The notes beneath the pieces are model-generated. The model had not been told where the DNA came from. It saw only the letters and a program-made list of their open reading frames with translations, and ran no database searches. A stretch of 32,265 bases of DNA, taken from assembly GCA_905214615.1 (NCBI GenBank), contig CAJMMX010000020.1:1-32265 (forward strand). The letters run 5' to 3'. Positions 7,805 to 17,737 of the stretch are shown here, piece by piece. Position 1 is the first letter of the stretch. Each line of letters opens with the position of its first letter. The translations under genes were made by a program, and so were the position numbers. Source of the DNA: an uncultured bacterium. Its GTDB lineage: Bacteria > Actinomycetota > Coriobacteriia > Coriobacteriales > Coriobacteriaceae.

Positions 7805-10144
7805 CTATTTTGCCACTTTAGGCTTAAAGGTTCGTAGGCGCAGCGCATTGCTTACGACGCACACGCTCGACAGGCTCATGGCCGCGGCGCCGAACATCGG
7901 CGAGAGCTGCCAACCGGTGAGGGGGAAGAACACGCCTGCCGCCAGCGGAATGCCGATGCCGTTGTAGAACAGCGCCCAGAACAGGTCCTGCTTGATGTTG
8001 CGGATCGTGGCGCGCGAAAGCTCGATGGCGCGCGCAACATCCATGAGGTCGCTGCGCATGAGTACCACGTCGGCGCCCTCCTTGGCGATGTCGGCGCCGG
8101 TGCCGATCGCAAGGCCCACGTCGGCGCGCGCCAGGGCGGGGGAGTCGTTGATGCCGTCGCCCACCATGGCGACCTTGCCGCCCGCATCCTGCAGTTCGCG
8201 CACGTGGCGTTCCTTGTCGGCGGGGAGGACGTCGGCGATGACCTGTTCGCTGGTGAGTCCCACGCGGCGGGCGATAGCCTCGGCCGTCACGCGGTTGTCG
8301 CCGGTGAGCATGCGCACGTCGACGCCGAGCTTGCGGAGCGCGGCGATGGCCCCGGCGCTCGTCTCTTTGACCTCGTCAGCCACGGCGATGGTGCCGACAA
8401 GCTCGCCGTTCTTGGCAAAGAACAGCGGTGTTTTGCCCTCGGCGGCAAATTGCTCGGTAAGACCCGCGGGCACGGTAACGCCCAACTCGTTCATCAGGCG
8501 TACGTTGCCGGCGGCGATGACATTCTGCCCCTCGCGCGCCGTTACGCCACGACCGGGCACGGCGGCAAAGTCCTCGACCATGCGCGCGACAATTCCGCGT
8601 GCCTCGCACTCGGCCATAATCGCCTCGGCCAGCGGGTGCTCGCTCGAGCGCTCCAACGCGGCGGCCAGCTTGAGCAGCGACTTTTCGCTCATGGCGGGCG
8701 AGCCGTCGGCGCGCACGGCAACCACAATGTCGGTCACGGCCGGCTTGCCGCGGGTGACGGTGCCGGTCTTATCGAGCACCACGGTGCCCACGTTGCGCAG
8801 ATTCTCCAGCGCCTCGGCGCTCTTAAACAGAATGCCCATCTCGGCGCCCTTGCCGGTGCCCACCATAATGGCGACGGGCGTGGCCAGGCCGAGTGCGCAC
8901 GGGCAGCTGATCACCAACACGGCCACGGCGGAGGTGAGCGCCTCGTTTATGCTGCCGGTCAGCGCCATCCATACCGCAAAGGTCACGGCCGAGATCACGA
9001 ACACCACGGGCACAAACACGCCGGCGACCTTGTCGGCCAGGCGGGCGATGGGCGCCTTGGTGGCGTTGGCGTCCTCGACGAGCTGGATGATTTTGGCAAG
9101 CGACGTGTCGGCGCCCACGCGTGTGGCACGGAAGGTAAACGAACCGGTGCGGTTGACGGTGGCGGCGTTGACGGTGTCGCCGGCGGTCTTTTCCACGGGG
9201 ATGGACTCGCCGGTGAGCGCACTCTCGTCCACGGCCGACGCGCCCTCGAGTACCACGCCGTCGACGGGGATAGACTCGCCGGGGCGCACGCGCAGGACCT
9301 GGCCGGGAAGGATACTGTCGACGTCCACCGTGGTCTCGGTGCTGTCATCGGCAACGACGGTCGCGGTCTTGGGCGCCAAGTCGATGAGCGCCTCGATGGC
9401 GCCGCCGGTCTTGGACTTGCTGCGCGTCTCGAGGTATTTGCCCACGGTGACGAGCGACAGAATCGTGCCCGCGCTCTCAAAATAGAGGTTGTCCATGCCC
9501 GTCATCATGGCCTCGTGCACCTGACCTGCGGCTAGCTGGTCGGCCATGATGAACATGGCGTAGAGCGACCAGGCAATGGAAGCGGTGGCGCCGACGGCGA
9601 TGAGGGCGTCCATGGTGGGCGCGCCGTGCACGAGCGACTTGAAGCCGTTGATAAAGTACGCGTCGTTGACGTAGACGATGGGGATGAGCAAGACGAGCTC
9701 GGTGAGGGCGAGCGTCATGCTGTGGGTGTGGTCGGTGAAGACGCCGGGCAGTGGCCAACCGAGCATGTGCCCCATGCCTATGTAGAACAGCGGGATGAGG
9801 AAGACGATTGAGACGATGAGGCGGGTGCGCATGGCAGAGGCGGCGGCCTCCAACTTTTTGGTCGGCGACTCCATATGGGCGGCGCCGGACCTGGCTTGCG
9901 TACTGCCGCTTTGGGCGGCGTCGGTGCCCGTGCTGACGGGTGAGGCCGAGTAGCCAGCGCGGTCGACGGCGGTGCAGATATCGTCGGGGGAGACCTGCGC
10001 AGGGTCGTAGTCCACCAGCATAGAGCCGGCGAGCAGATTGACCGCGACGCTCTCGACGCCGTCGAGCTTGCTCACGGCGCGGTCTACGTGCGCCTGGCAG
10101 GCGGCGCACGTCATGCCACCCACATCGAATTTATCTTGAGCCAT
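7805..10144 (-). CDS. copA: Copper-exporting P1B-type ATPase
   Basis: 779 residues. One N-terminal HMA domain with GMTCAAC (C13, C16), then eight expected membrane helices. The TGES actuator motif is present (ESALTGES). The intramembrane copper site is C414-P-C416 (ISCPCALG). The phosphorylation loop is D458KTGTVT, the nucleotide-binding domain has SEHPLAEAI, and the hinge reads GDGINDSPAL near 660. The CPC motif and the csoR/copZ neighbours indicate Cu(I) export rather than zinc. The ATG at 10144 is chosen for its AAAGGAGA ribosome site; an in-frame GTG 42 nt further up would add 14 residues without one. First gene of the operon. Confidence 0.96.
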   Translation of the reverse strand: MAQDKFDVGGMTCAACQAHVDRAVSKLDGVESVAVNLLAGSMLVDYDPAQVSPDDICTAVDRAGYSASPVSTGTDAAQSGSTQARSGAAHMESPTKKLEAAASAMRTRLIVSIVFLIPLFYIGMGHMLGWPLPGVFTDHTHSMTLALTELVLLIPIVYVNDAYFINGFKSLVHGAPTMDALIAVGATASIAWSLYAMFIMADQLAAGQVHEAMMTGMDNLYFESAGTILSLVTVGKYLETRSKSKTGGAIEALIDLAPKTATVVADDSTETTVDVDSILPGQVLRVRPGESIPVDGVVLEGASAVDESALTGESIPVEKTAGDTVNAATVNRTGSFTFRATRVGADTSLAKIIQLVEDANATKAPIARLADKVAGVFVPVVFVISAVTFAVWMALTGSINEALTSAVAVLVISCPCALGLATPVAIMVGTGKGAEMGILFKSAEALENLRNVGTVVLDKTGTVTRGKPAVTDIVVAVRADGSPAMSEKSLLKLAAALERSSEHPLAEAIMAECEARGIVARMVEDFAAVPGRGVTAREGQNVIAAGNVRLMNELGVTVPAGLTEQFAAEGKTPLFFAKNGELVGTIAVADEVKETSAGAIAALRKLGVDVRMLTGDNRVTAEAIARRVGLTSEQVIADVLPADKERHVRELQDAGGKVAMVGDGINDSPALARADVGLAIGTGADIAKEGADVVLMRSDLMDVARAIELSRATIRNIKQDLFWALFYNGIGIPLAAGVFFPLTGWQLSPMFGAAAMSLSSVCVVSNALRLRTFKPKVAK

Positions 10145-10191
10145 GGCTTCTCCTTTCTGTAGTTTAGTGTTGGAATTGTTAACCAACCGAT

Positions 10192-10222
10192 ACTATACAC
10201 CCATACCCCCTGGGGGTGTCTA
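10192..10222 (-). promoter_or_regulatory. copA promoter with CsoR-type operator in the spacer
   Basis: On the minus strand, TAGACA (10217-10222) and TATAGT (10192-10197) form a -35/-10 pair with a 19-bp spacer. The spacer contains the perfect GC palindrome ACCCCCTGGGGGT (10205-10217), the form of known CsoR operators. Repressor bound there would block RNA polymerase. The site is 50-80 bp upstream of the copA start. Confidence 0.75.
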
Positions 10223-10295
10223 GTAATAGTTGGAATGTATGACTTTTCATTACAGATGAGGGCGGCTGCTCAATCGTTGGCAGTCCCTGCCAAAC
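10223..10295. other. Intergenic, no feature seen
   Basis: Part of the 560-bp gene-free stretch 10145-10704, which otherwise holds the copA promoter, repeats G and H, and the helicase promoter with its leader. Nothing specific is visible in this piece. Confidence 0.4.
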
Positions 10296-10352
10296 ATCTC
10301 AATCTGTAACATCTAGCAGGGAAAATGACCTCTAATTGTTATAGATCGAGAT
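10296..10352. repeat. 57-bp palindromic repeat, copy G
   Basis: Arms ATCTCAATCTGTAAC (10296-10310) and GTTATAGATCGAGAT (10338-10352). Same length and layout as copies A-F but in a different intergenic region 5.5 kb away; the right arm carries one change in the otherwise constant core. Confidence 0.88.
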
Positions 10353-10375
10353 TTTGTTTTGCGAGGTTTGAGTTT

Positions 10376-10432
10376 GTCTCGATCTATAACAGCTGGACCG
10401 GTTTTTGCTGAGTATCTGTTACAGATTGAGAC
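10376..10432. repeat. 57-bp palindromic repeat, copy H
   Basis: Arms GTCTCGATCTATAAC (10376-10390) and GTTACAGATTGAGAC (10418-10432). Starts exactly 80 bp after copy G, the same period as in the other arrays; its left arm has one change in the core. Confidence 0.88.
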
Positions 10433-10493
10433 AATTGGCCCAGGTCCGCCGCGTCCGCCTCGTCATCTGTGGTTTACGTGGGGGCATGCGAAG

Positions 10494-10513
10494 CGCGGGT
10501 ATACTAACCCGCG
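10494..10513 (+). promoter_or_regulatory. Putative helicase promoter: palindrome around the -10 box
   Basis: CGCGGGT (10494-10500) / ACCCGCG (10507-10513) enclose ATACTA, so TATACT (10500-10505), a good -10 hexamer, sits in the middle of a perfect 7-bp dyad. No -35 stands at the standard spacing. If used, the leader to the helicase ATG is about 190 nt and contains a further inverted repeat ATCGCTT (10527-10533) / AAGCGAT (10573-10579). Confidence 0.45.
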
Positions 10514-10704
10514 GCGAATCTGCTCCATCGCTTAGTGCTGCTGCGTCTGGACGGCGCGTGATAGGGCTGCCAAAGCGATCGCCAGCGTGCTGAGCAACGT
10601 CCTCTCTGTGCGCACCCGTTTTTGTATGTATTAGCGCACTACCAAGCACGCCCGCGCGGCCGCATGCCGTGCCCATTGCGCGTGCAGATAAGGAACAACA
10701 ACAT

Positions 10705-12969
<2,265 letters not shown>

Positions 12970-13001
12970 CATACGCGTCGCGCGCTAGAGCGAGGTGAAC
13001 C

Positions 13002-13036
13002 AAGGGCCCTGAGCAACTACGCTCGGGGCCCTTTTT
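13002..13036 (+). terminator. Rho-independent terminator of the helicase gene
   Basis: AAGGGCCCTGAGC (13002-13014) / GCTCGGGGCCCTT (13021-13033), 12 of 13 positions paired, 6-nt loop, followed by a T run (13032-13036). Lies 32 nt after the stop. Confidence 0.92.
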
Positions 13037-13143
13037 GTTTGCCGTATCCGATCGCTAGTTCAAATGTGATTTCCTCGGGAATGCATCTAGAGGATGCCGT
13101 GGGCCTGTTTCCTGCCATGCGGCAATGGGTCCCATGGGGTGCA

Positions 13144-13380
13144 CCGTGCATTTTTTGGAGTATTCTGTAGTTCGAGTTGTCTGCATATGATTCGACGTCG
13201 CCAACGGTGGTCTTCGGATATCCCTAGCGAGCGTTTTGAGCCAGATTTCGCCGTTTTCCGGAGCAGGGACGCGTTATTCTCGCCATGTCGGGACTTAAAA
13301 TGATACGGCGCCCTACAGTTTTGCCCACCCGCGGCGGTGCTGGCGCGGTCACGTTGCAGAATACTCCGTTTTTTGCACGG
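13144..13380. repeat. 24-bp inverted repeat pair enclosing about 190 bp
   Basis: The left arm (13144-13167) contains CCGTGCA, six T, then GGAGTATTCTG. The right arm (13357-13380) reads as its complement, with CAGAATACTCC, a T-run that breaks the pairing in the middle, then TGCACGG. Eighteen outer and inner bases match exactly. No open frame with a ribosome site lies between. Could be a small non-autonomous element or the relic of one; no target-site duplication was identified. Confidence 0.5.
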
Positions 13381-13527
13381 GCCAGGATGGGGTACCTCGG
13401 GAGAACACGGCGGTATCCCGTAAATATATACAATCTGTACCGTAATTTATACAAAACGAAGAGGCAGACAGCGTAGGGTGGGTGCATTGGGGTGCTTGGT
13501 GCATTAAAACGGGGACCCTACGTGCCG

Positions 13528-13533
13528 TATACT
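13528..13533 (+). promoter_or_regulatory. Putative -10 box of the EFR1 gene
   Basis: TATACT, 58 bp before the start codon. A weak TTAAAA (13504-13509) stands 18 bp upstream as a possible -35. Confidence 0.35.
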
Positions 13534-13590
13534 CTGGCTGGATGTGAAAACGGCTTGACGCGTTGCCAGGCGTAGGGGGAGGGTGTCTAG

Positions 13591-14352
13591 ATGAGCGTAT
13601 TCGAAATTGTGTTTAGTCCGACGGGTGGAACGCGGAAGGTGTCTGGCCTTGTGGCCGGGGCGCTGGACAAAAAGACCGTTACCGTCGATCTGACCGATAG
13701 CGGGCTAGATTTCAGCGCTGTCTCGATGACTGAGGACGACGTGGCCGTAATCTCTGTGCCGGCGTATGCCGGTAGAATTCCGGCTGTGGTGGCTGACCGG
13801 TTGGGCATGGTGCGCGGCAACGGGGCTCGGGCTGTTTTGGTTTGTGTATACGGAAACCGCGCGTTTGAGGACACGCTCGTAGAGCTGGAGGACGTTGCGA
13901 AGCGCGCCGGATTTAGGGTGGTTGCAGCTGTTTCTGCTATTGCTGAGCATTCCGTTGCTCGTCAGTTTGCTGCTGGGCGACCGGATGCGCAGGATGCGGC
14001 GCAGCTCGCAGAGTTTGCGCAGCAAATTCAGCAAAAGCTGTTGGCTGAGGATGCGTCCGAGCCCTCTATCCCCGGCAATCGTCCTTATAAACAAGCTGGA
14101 GGTCGCCGCATGGCACCCGAGGCAACAGAGGAATGCGTCTCCTGCAGTGCATGCGCCGCGGCGTGTCCCGTTTGTGCTATCGACAAGGGCGACCCCAAGC
14201 GAGCAGCTGACGAGGCGTGCATCTCCTGCATGCGCTGCATCGCCGTATGCCCGCGAGGCGCTCGCAAGCTTGATCCCAACAAGCTATCCGCTGTTTCCCA
14301 GATGCTGAGCAAGGCTTGCGTCGTGCGGAAGGAATGCGAGCTCTTCATCTAA
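13591..14352 (+). CDS. EFR1-type flavodoxin/ferredoxin fusion protein
   Basis: 253 residues. The N-terminal half is a flavodoxin-like fold with an FMN phosphate loop of the type SPTGGTRK at residues 9-16 and a second loop VPAYAGRIP near 55-63. The C-terminal part binds two [4Fe-4S] clusters through C182-x2-C-x2-C-x3-C192-P and C210-x2-C-x2-C-x3-C220-P. This arrangement is that of the EFR1 family of anaerobes, cytoplasmic electron carriers with unassigned partners. The ATG is preceded by GGGGGAGGG. The gene stands alone; there is no redox enzyme adjacent, though a hydrogenase operon lies 5 kb downstream. Confidence 0.9.
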   Translation: MSVFEIVFSPTGGTRKVSGLVAGALDKKTVTVDLTDSGLDFSAVSMTEDDVAVISVPAYAGRIPAVVADRLGMVRGNGARAVLVCVYGNRAFEDTLVELEDVAKRAGFRVVAAVSAIAEHSVARQFAAGRPDAQDAAQLAEFAQQIQQKLLAEDASEPSIPGNRPYKQAGGRRMAPEATEECVSCSACAAACPVCAIDKGDPKRAADEACISCMRCIAVCPRGARKLDPNKLSAVSQMLSKACVVRKECELFI

Positions 14353-14397
14353 CGCATGCGAAATTGCTGCAAGGAGTGCCCCTGGGTGCCGGCGGGA

Positions 14398-14418
14398 AAG
14401 GAACGTCCCTAAGTGCCG
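14398..14418. repeat. Dispersed intergenic motif, copy near the EFR1 gene
   Basis: Twenty-one bases containing GGAACGTCCCTAAGTGCCG are identical to 25924-25944. It is preceded by TGCCGGCGGG and followed by CC, so it looks like a shortened copy of the interleaved hairpin element at 25883-25944. Confidence 0.65.
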
Positions 14419-14467
14419 CCTAAATACCGTTTATCGAAGAAAAAATACCGCTCACCGGTCATAATGA

Positions 14468-14495
14468 TAGACATGGCTTTGCTATTGCCTACAAT
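14468..14495 (+). promoter_or_regulatory. Promoter of the alpha-glucoside PTS operon
   Basis: TAGACA (14468-14473) and TACAAT (14490-14495), each one base from consensus, with a 16-bp spacer. Predicts transcription from about 14502 and a 130-nt leader before the EIIA gene. Confidence 0.6.
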
Positions 14496-14517
14496 AACTC
14501 CCGTAAAAAGAAATGCG

Positions 14518-14606
14518 GAAGGTTACCGAGTCCCTCGGACGTGGGCCTAACCAAAGTCTTTGAACGGGTGTGTCTCTATGGATGCATTCGCTTGATTTTG
14601 GTTGGG
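14518..14606 (+). promoter_or_regulatory. Structured leader, candidate antiterminator (RAT-like) site
   Basis: GGTTA (14521-14525), then CCGAG-TCC-CTCGG (14526-14538), then TAACC (14548-14552) form a bulged hairpin that begins with GGTTAC as known RAT elements contain GTTAC. Its 3' side lies in CCTAACCAAA (14546-14555), which can instead pair with TTTGGTTGGG (14597-14606) over ten positions (one G-U). The two folds exclude each other. The operon encodes a BglG/LicT antiterminator, the type of protein that stabilises the first fold. The second stem has no clear U-run, which weakens the case. Confidence 0.4.
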
Positions 14607-14632
14607 CTATATTTATGAAGGGACATGCCACC

Positions 14633-15145
14633 ATGGGTTTCTTTTCTCGCCTGATGGGCGGTTCGGATGAGCAGAAGACTGCAGCTTCCGAGTTCGAAAT
14701 CCTCGCTCCCGTTTCCGGCGAGCTTGTTCATCTAGAAAATACCAATGACCCCGCTTTTAGCAGCCGTGCCGTGGGCGATGGCGTTGCCGTGGTTCCCCAA
14801 GAGGGGACCGTGTGCGCTCCTGTTTCCGGTACCGTCGCGGCGCTGTTTCCGACTGAGCACGCGCTGGGCATTATGTCCGACGACAGCTCTGCTCAGGTGA
14901 TGCTGCATATCGGAATCGACACTGTTAAACTTGAGGGCAAGGGCTTCCATGCGCTTGTTGCTCAGGGTGACCATGTCGATGCGGGCCAGCCCCTCGTCGA
15001 GGTCGATTTCGACGCGGTTCGCGCCGCTGGCTTCGACCCCACGGTCTTCGTTATCGTGTGCGAGCGCTCGGAGAACTCGACTCTTCGTGAGCATGCTTCC
15101 GGCCCTGTTGCTGTTAAAGAGCCTGTCGTCTGGCTTTCCGAGTAA
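14633..15145 (+). CDS. PTS glucose-type EIIA component
   Basis: 170 residues, EIIA(Glc)/Crr family. It accepts phosphate from HPr on H92 (VMLHIGIDTVKL) and passes it to the EIIB domain encoded downstream. The second conserved histidine of the family would lie in ALFPTEHALGI near 75-85. As a free EIIA it can also be a regulatory protein. The EIICB protein in this operon has no EIIA domain of its own, so the pairing is clear. ATG at 14633 is chosen because the family begins close to 'MGFFSRL', with GAAGGGAC about 10 nt upstream; ATG at 14615 is an alternative. The antiterminator gene follows after 18 nt. Confidence 0.92.
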   Translation: MGFFSRLMGGSDEQKTAASEFEILAPVSGELVHLENTNDPAFSSRAVGDGVAVVPQEGTVCAPVSGTVAALFPTEHALGIMSDDSSAQVMLHIGIDTVKLEGKGFHALVAQGDHVDAGQPLVEVDFDAVRAAGFDPTVFVIVCERSENSTLREHASGPVAVKEPVVWLSE

Positions 15146-15163
15146 ATTCTTGTGGTGGGTACC

Positions 15164-16018
15164 GTGGTTATCAAGCGAGTTTTCAACAATAACGTCGCAA
15201 TGGTCACTTCGGACGATGGCTCCGAGCTCATTGTCATCGGTCGAGGCCTCTGCTTTGGCCGTCATGCCGGCGACGCTATCGATGAAGCATCGGTCGAAAA
15301 GACCTATGCGCTGCAGGAGGGCACTTCTCAGGATTCGCGTACGATTGACCGCTTGGCACATCTTTTGGAGTCCATCCCCACCGTCAACCTCGTGATTGCC
15401 GAGGACATTGTTCAGATGCTCCGTCGAGAGCTCAATGTTGATATCAACGACAAGATTCTCATTGCTCTCGCAGACCATATCAGTCTTGCTTTGGAGCGCG
15501 AGCGTAAGGGCGTCCCCTGCGAGAATCCGTTGCTGCTCGAGATCCAGCAGTTCTATCGCAAGGAGTATGCGCTTGCGGGCCGTGCGCTGCAGATTATCAA
15601 GGAGTATATGGGCATCCAGATGAGCGAAGAAGAGCAGGGTTTTATTACGCTGCATATCGTCAACGCCACCATGCCGCAGCGCTCTGACCGTCTGATTGTT
15701 TCGGTCCAGCTTGTTCGCGACGTGCTCGCGATTGTTTCCGAGCACTATGCCACGACCCTTGACGTCACCTCGTTGCCGTACGAGCGTTTCGTTCGCCATC
15801 TGCAGTTTTTTGCGCAGCGGGCGCTCGATCCCGCGGCGGGGCAGGTCAATGGCGACGCGCTGTTCCGTATCGATGAAACGGCGTATCCGAGGGCGTTCTC
15901 GTGTGCGGAGTCAATTGCCGACCACTTAGCGTCTACCTATAACGTTGTCGTTACCGATGCCGAGAAGAGTTATCTCGCATATCACATTGTTAACCTGCTT
16001 GGAGAACCTGGTCTCTAG
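15164..16018 (+). CDS. BglG/LicT-family transcription antiterminator
   Basis: 284 residues. An N-terminal co-antiterminator RNA-binding domain (about 1-58, starting VIKRVFNNNVA) precedes two PTS regulation domains. The histidines that receive phosphate from HPr or the EIIB are in place: H105 (ADHIS) and H164 (LHIVNA) in PRD1, H212 (VRHLQF) and H274 (AYHIVNLL) in PRD2. When sugar is present the dimer binds a RAT hairpin and prevents termination. The likely target is the leader at 14518-14606. GTG at 15164 is preferred since the family begins M-x-I-x-x-V-x-N-N-N and GGTGGG stands just upstream; GTG at 15152 is possible. It is unusual in lying between the EIIA and EIICB genes. Confidence 0.92.
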   Translation: MVIKRVFNNNVAMVTSDDGSELIVIGRGLCFGRHAGDAIDEASVEKTYALQEGTSQDSRTIDRLAHLLESIPTVNLVIAEDIVQMLRRELNVDINDKILIALADHISLALERERKGVPCENPLLLEIQQFYRKEYALAGRALQIIKEYMGIQMSEEEQGFITLHIVNATMPQRSDRLIVSVQLVRDVLAIVSEHYATTLDVTSLPYERFVRHLQFFAQRALDPAAGQVNGDALFRIDETAYPRAFSCAESIADHLASTYNVVVTDAEKSYLAYHIVNLLGEPGL

Positions 16019-16025
16019 GCATAAC

Positions 16026-16078
16026 GTGCCCACACATCGATTGATATAAGGCAAGGCTCACGGTCTTGTCCAGGGCAC
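16026..16078 (+). promoter_or_regulatory. Stem-loop between antiterminator and EIICB genes
   Basis: Outer stem GTGCCC (16026-16031) / GGGCAC (16073-16078) encloses an inner stem GGCAAG (16050-16055) / CTTGTC (16065-16070). It has no U-run and may set the differential expression of the two halves of the operon. Confidence 0.3.
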
Positions 16079-16117
16079 ATCTGTCTTAATTTGCGGAAAA
16101 GGAAGGGGAGTACCGCT

Positions 16118-17734
16118 ATGACCGCAAAAAAGAAGTTCAATTTCAAAGCGCCGTTGGAGGTGTTCGCGAAGTCAATCGTTCAGCCGATGATGTATCTCTC
16201 GGTTGCCGGCATCCTGCTCATCGTGGGCATCATTCTGACCAACAAGACCATCTGCGCCGTGATCCCTGTGCTGGGCTCCGGTCCGTTCCAGCTTGTGGGC
16301 GCCGTTGTCTATCAGTCGCTGATGTTTATCATCAACAACCTCTCGATTCTGTTCTGCGTGGGCATCGCCGGCGCCATGGCAAAGAAGAACAAGGGCCATG
16401 CTTCGCTGATCGCCCTGATGTCGTTCTTCCTGTTCCTGCAGGCTAACAACATCGTGCTCAACGTCACCGGCTCTCTTGCCGAAGCGAGCGGCATGCTCGG
16501 CCTTACCGGAACCGGCCAGAGCACCGTTATGGGCATTCAGGTGCTCGATACCGGCGTGTTTGGCGGCATCATTCTTGGTTGCATCACCGGTGCCGTGTTC
16601 AACAAGTACTCGAACAAGCAGTTCCCCATTGCCCTTTCGATGTTCTCGGGCGTTCGTTTTCCGTTCCTGATCATGATCATCATTTCCTGGATCATGGGTG
16701 CTGGCTTCTGCATCGTTTGGCCTCCGGTTCAGGGTGCCATCTCCTCCGTTGCCGGCATCATTAAGGAGTCGGGCAACATCGGTCTGTTTATCTACGGCAT
16801 GCTCAACAAGCTGCTCGTTCCTACCGGTCTGCATCACCTCATCTACACCCCGTTCCAGTTCTCCGATGTGGGCGGCACCCTGACGCTGGGCGATCAGGTT
16901 ATCGCCGGCGCCTATCCCATCCGTGTCGCCGAGATGGCAATGACGGGCCAGCCCTTCTCCGATAGCACCTACTTCAACAGCTACACCTTCAACAACCTGT
17001 GGCCCTACATCGGTATCGGTCTCGCCTTTATCTTCACCGCTTACAAGGGGAACAAGGATAAGACCAAGGCCGTTATCATCCCGCTGATCATCACCGCCGT
17101 GCTCTCCTGTGTCACCGAGCCCATGGACTTCCTCTTTGTCTTTGCCGCTCCCGTGCTCTTTGTCGTTCACTCGGTTCTTTCCGGTATCTTCCTGGTCCTG
17201 CTCAAGGTCCTCTCCGTGCCCGCTTCGACTGCAGGCGGCATCATCAACATCGTGGTCTCCAACCTGGTCCTCGGTGTCGATAAGACCAACTGGCCGGTTA
17301 TGCTGGTGCTTGGAGTCGTCAACGCCGCTCTGTACTTCTTCCTCTTCACCTTCCTTATTAAGAAGCTCAACCTCCACACGCCTGGTCGCGAGGAGGAGTC
17401 CGAGCTCGCCGAGTCCGTTGCCGAGGGCGAGGCCGCCGCGTCTGTCGCGGTGAAGCAGGGCGCTGTTGCCGCGGCTCCCGCAGAGGGCGTCGATGCAGGC
17501 ATCGCCGACCTGGTCGCAGGTCTTGGTGGCAAGGACAACATCGAGGAGCTCGAGAACTGCTTTACGCGTCTCCGCGTGAACGTTAAGAACCCGGACCTCA
17601 TCGATGAGGACCTCATCAACCACGTGCCCAACAGCGGCATCAACCGCAACGGCAATAATATCCAGATCATCTTTGGCATGAAGGTCGCCGAGATGCGTGA
17701 CAAGGTCGAAAACGCAATTGAGAAGGAGCAGTAA
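16118..17734 (+). CDS. PTS alpha-glucoside transporter, fused EIIC-EIIB
   Basis: 538 residues of the glucose/glucoside PTS superfamily. Residues 1-430 are the EIIC channel, with about ten membrane helices and the conserved block GLHHLIYTPFQF near 240. A flexible Ala/Glu-rich linker (about 430-465) leads to the EIIB domain, whose phosphocysteine is C481 (ELENCFTRLRV). It imports a disaccharide and phosphorylates it at the 6-position. The C-B order without EIIA and the following GH4 alpha-phosphoglucosidase suggest maltose, isomaltose or sucrose-isomer type substrates. ATG 16118 has the ribosome site GGAAGGGGAG; the upstream in-frame start at 16091 does not. The stop lies 3 nt before the hydrolase gene. 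Confidence 0.94.
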   Translation: MTAKKKFNFKAPLEVFAKSIVQPMMYLSVAGILLIVGIILTNKTICAVIPVLGSGPFQLVGAVVYQSLMFIINNLSILFCVGIAGAMAKKNKGHASLIALMSFFLFLQANNIVLNVTGSLAEASGMLGLTGTGQSTVMGIQVLDTGVFGGIILGCITGAVFNKYSNKQFPIALSMFSGVRFPFLIMIIISWIMGAGFCIVWPPVQGAISSVAGIIKESGNIGLFIYGMLNKLLVPTGLHHLIYTPFQFSDVGGTLTLGDQVIAGAYPIRVAEMAMTGQPFSDSTYFNSYTFNNLWPYIGIGLAFIFTAYKGNKDKTKAVIIPLIITAVLSCVTEPMDFLFVFAAPVLFVVHSVLSGIFLVLLKVLSVPASTAGGIINIVVSNLVLGVDKTNWPVMLVLGVVNAALYFFLFTFLIKKLNLHTPGREEESELAESVAEGEAAASVAVKQGAVAAAPAEGVDAGIADLVAGLGGKDNIEELENCFTRLRVNVKNPDLIDEDLINHVPNSGINRNGNNIQIIFGMKVAEMRDKVENAIEKEQ

Positions 17735-17737
17735 ACA

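Larger units (their letters stand above)
13037..13590. other. Long intergenic region before the EFR1 gene
   Basis: About 550 bp without a convincing gene. The open frames on either strand here lack ribosome sites and recognisable protein features. It contains a 24-bp inverted repeat pair (13144-13380), two AT-rich direct repeats GTAAATATATAC (13420-13431) and GTAATTTATAC (13442-13452), an 8-bp inverted repeat CGTAGGGT / ACCCTACG (13472-13479, 13515-13522), and a -10-like TATACT at 13528-13533 that probably belongs to the next gene. Confidence 0.5.

Noticed and set aside
13224..13487. 87-codon minus-strand and overlapping plus-strand frames before the EFR1 gene
   Set aside because: No ribosome sites; they run through the inverted repeat arm and AT-rich repeats, and the products show nothing recognisable.
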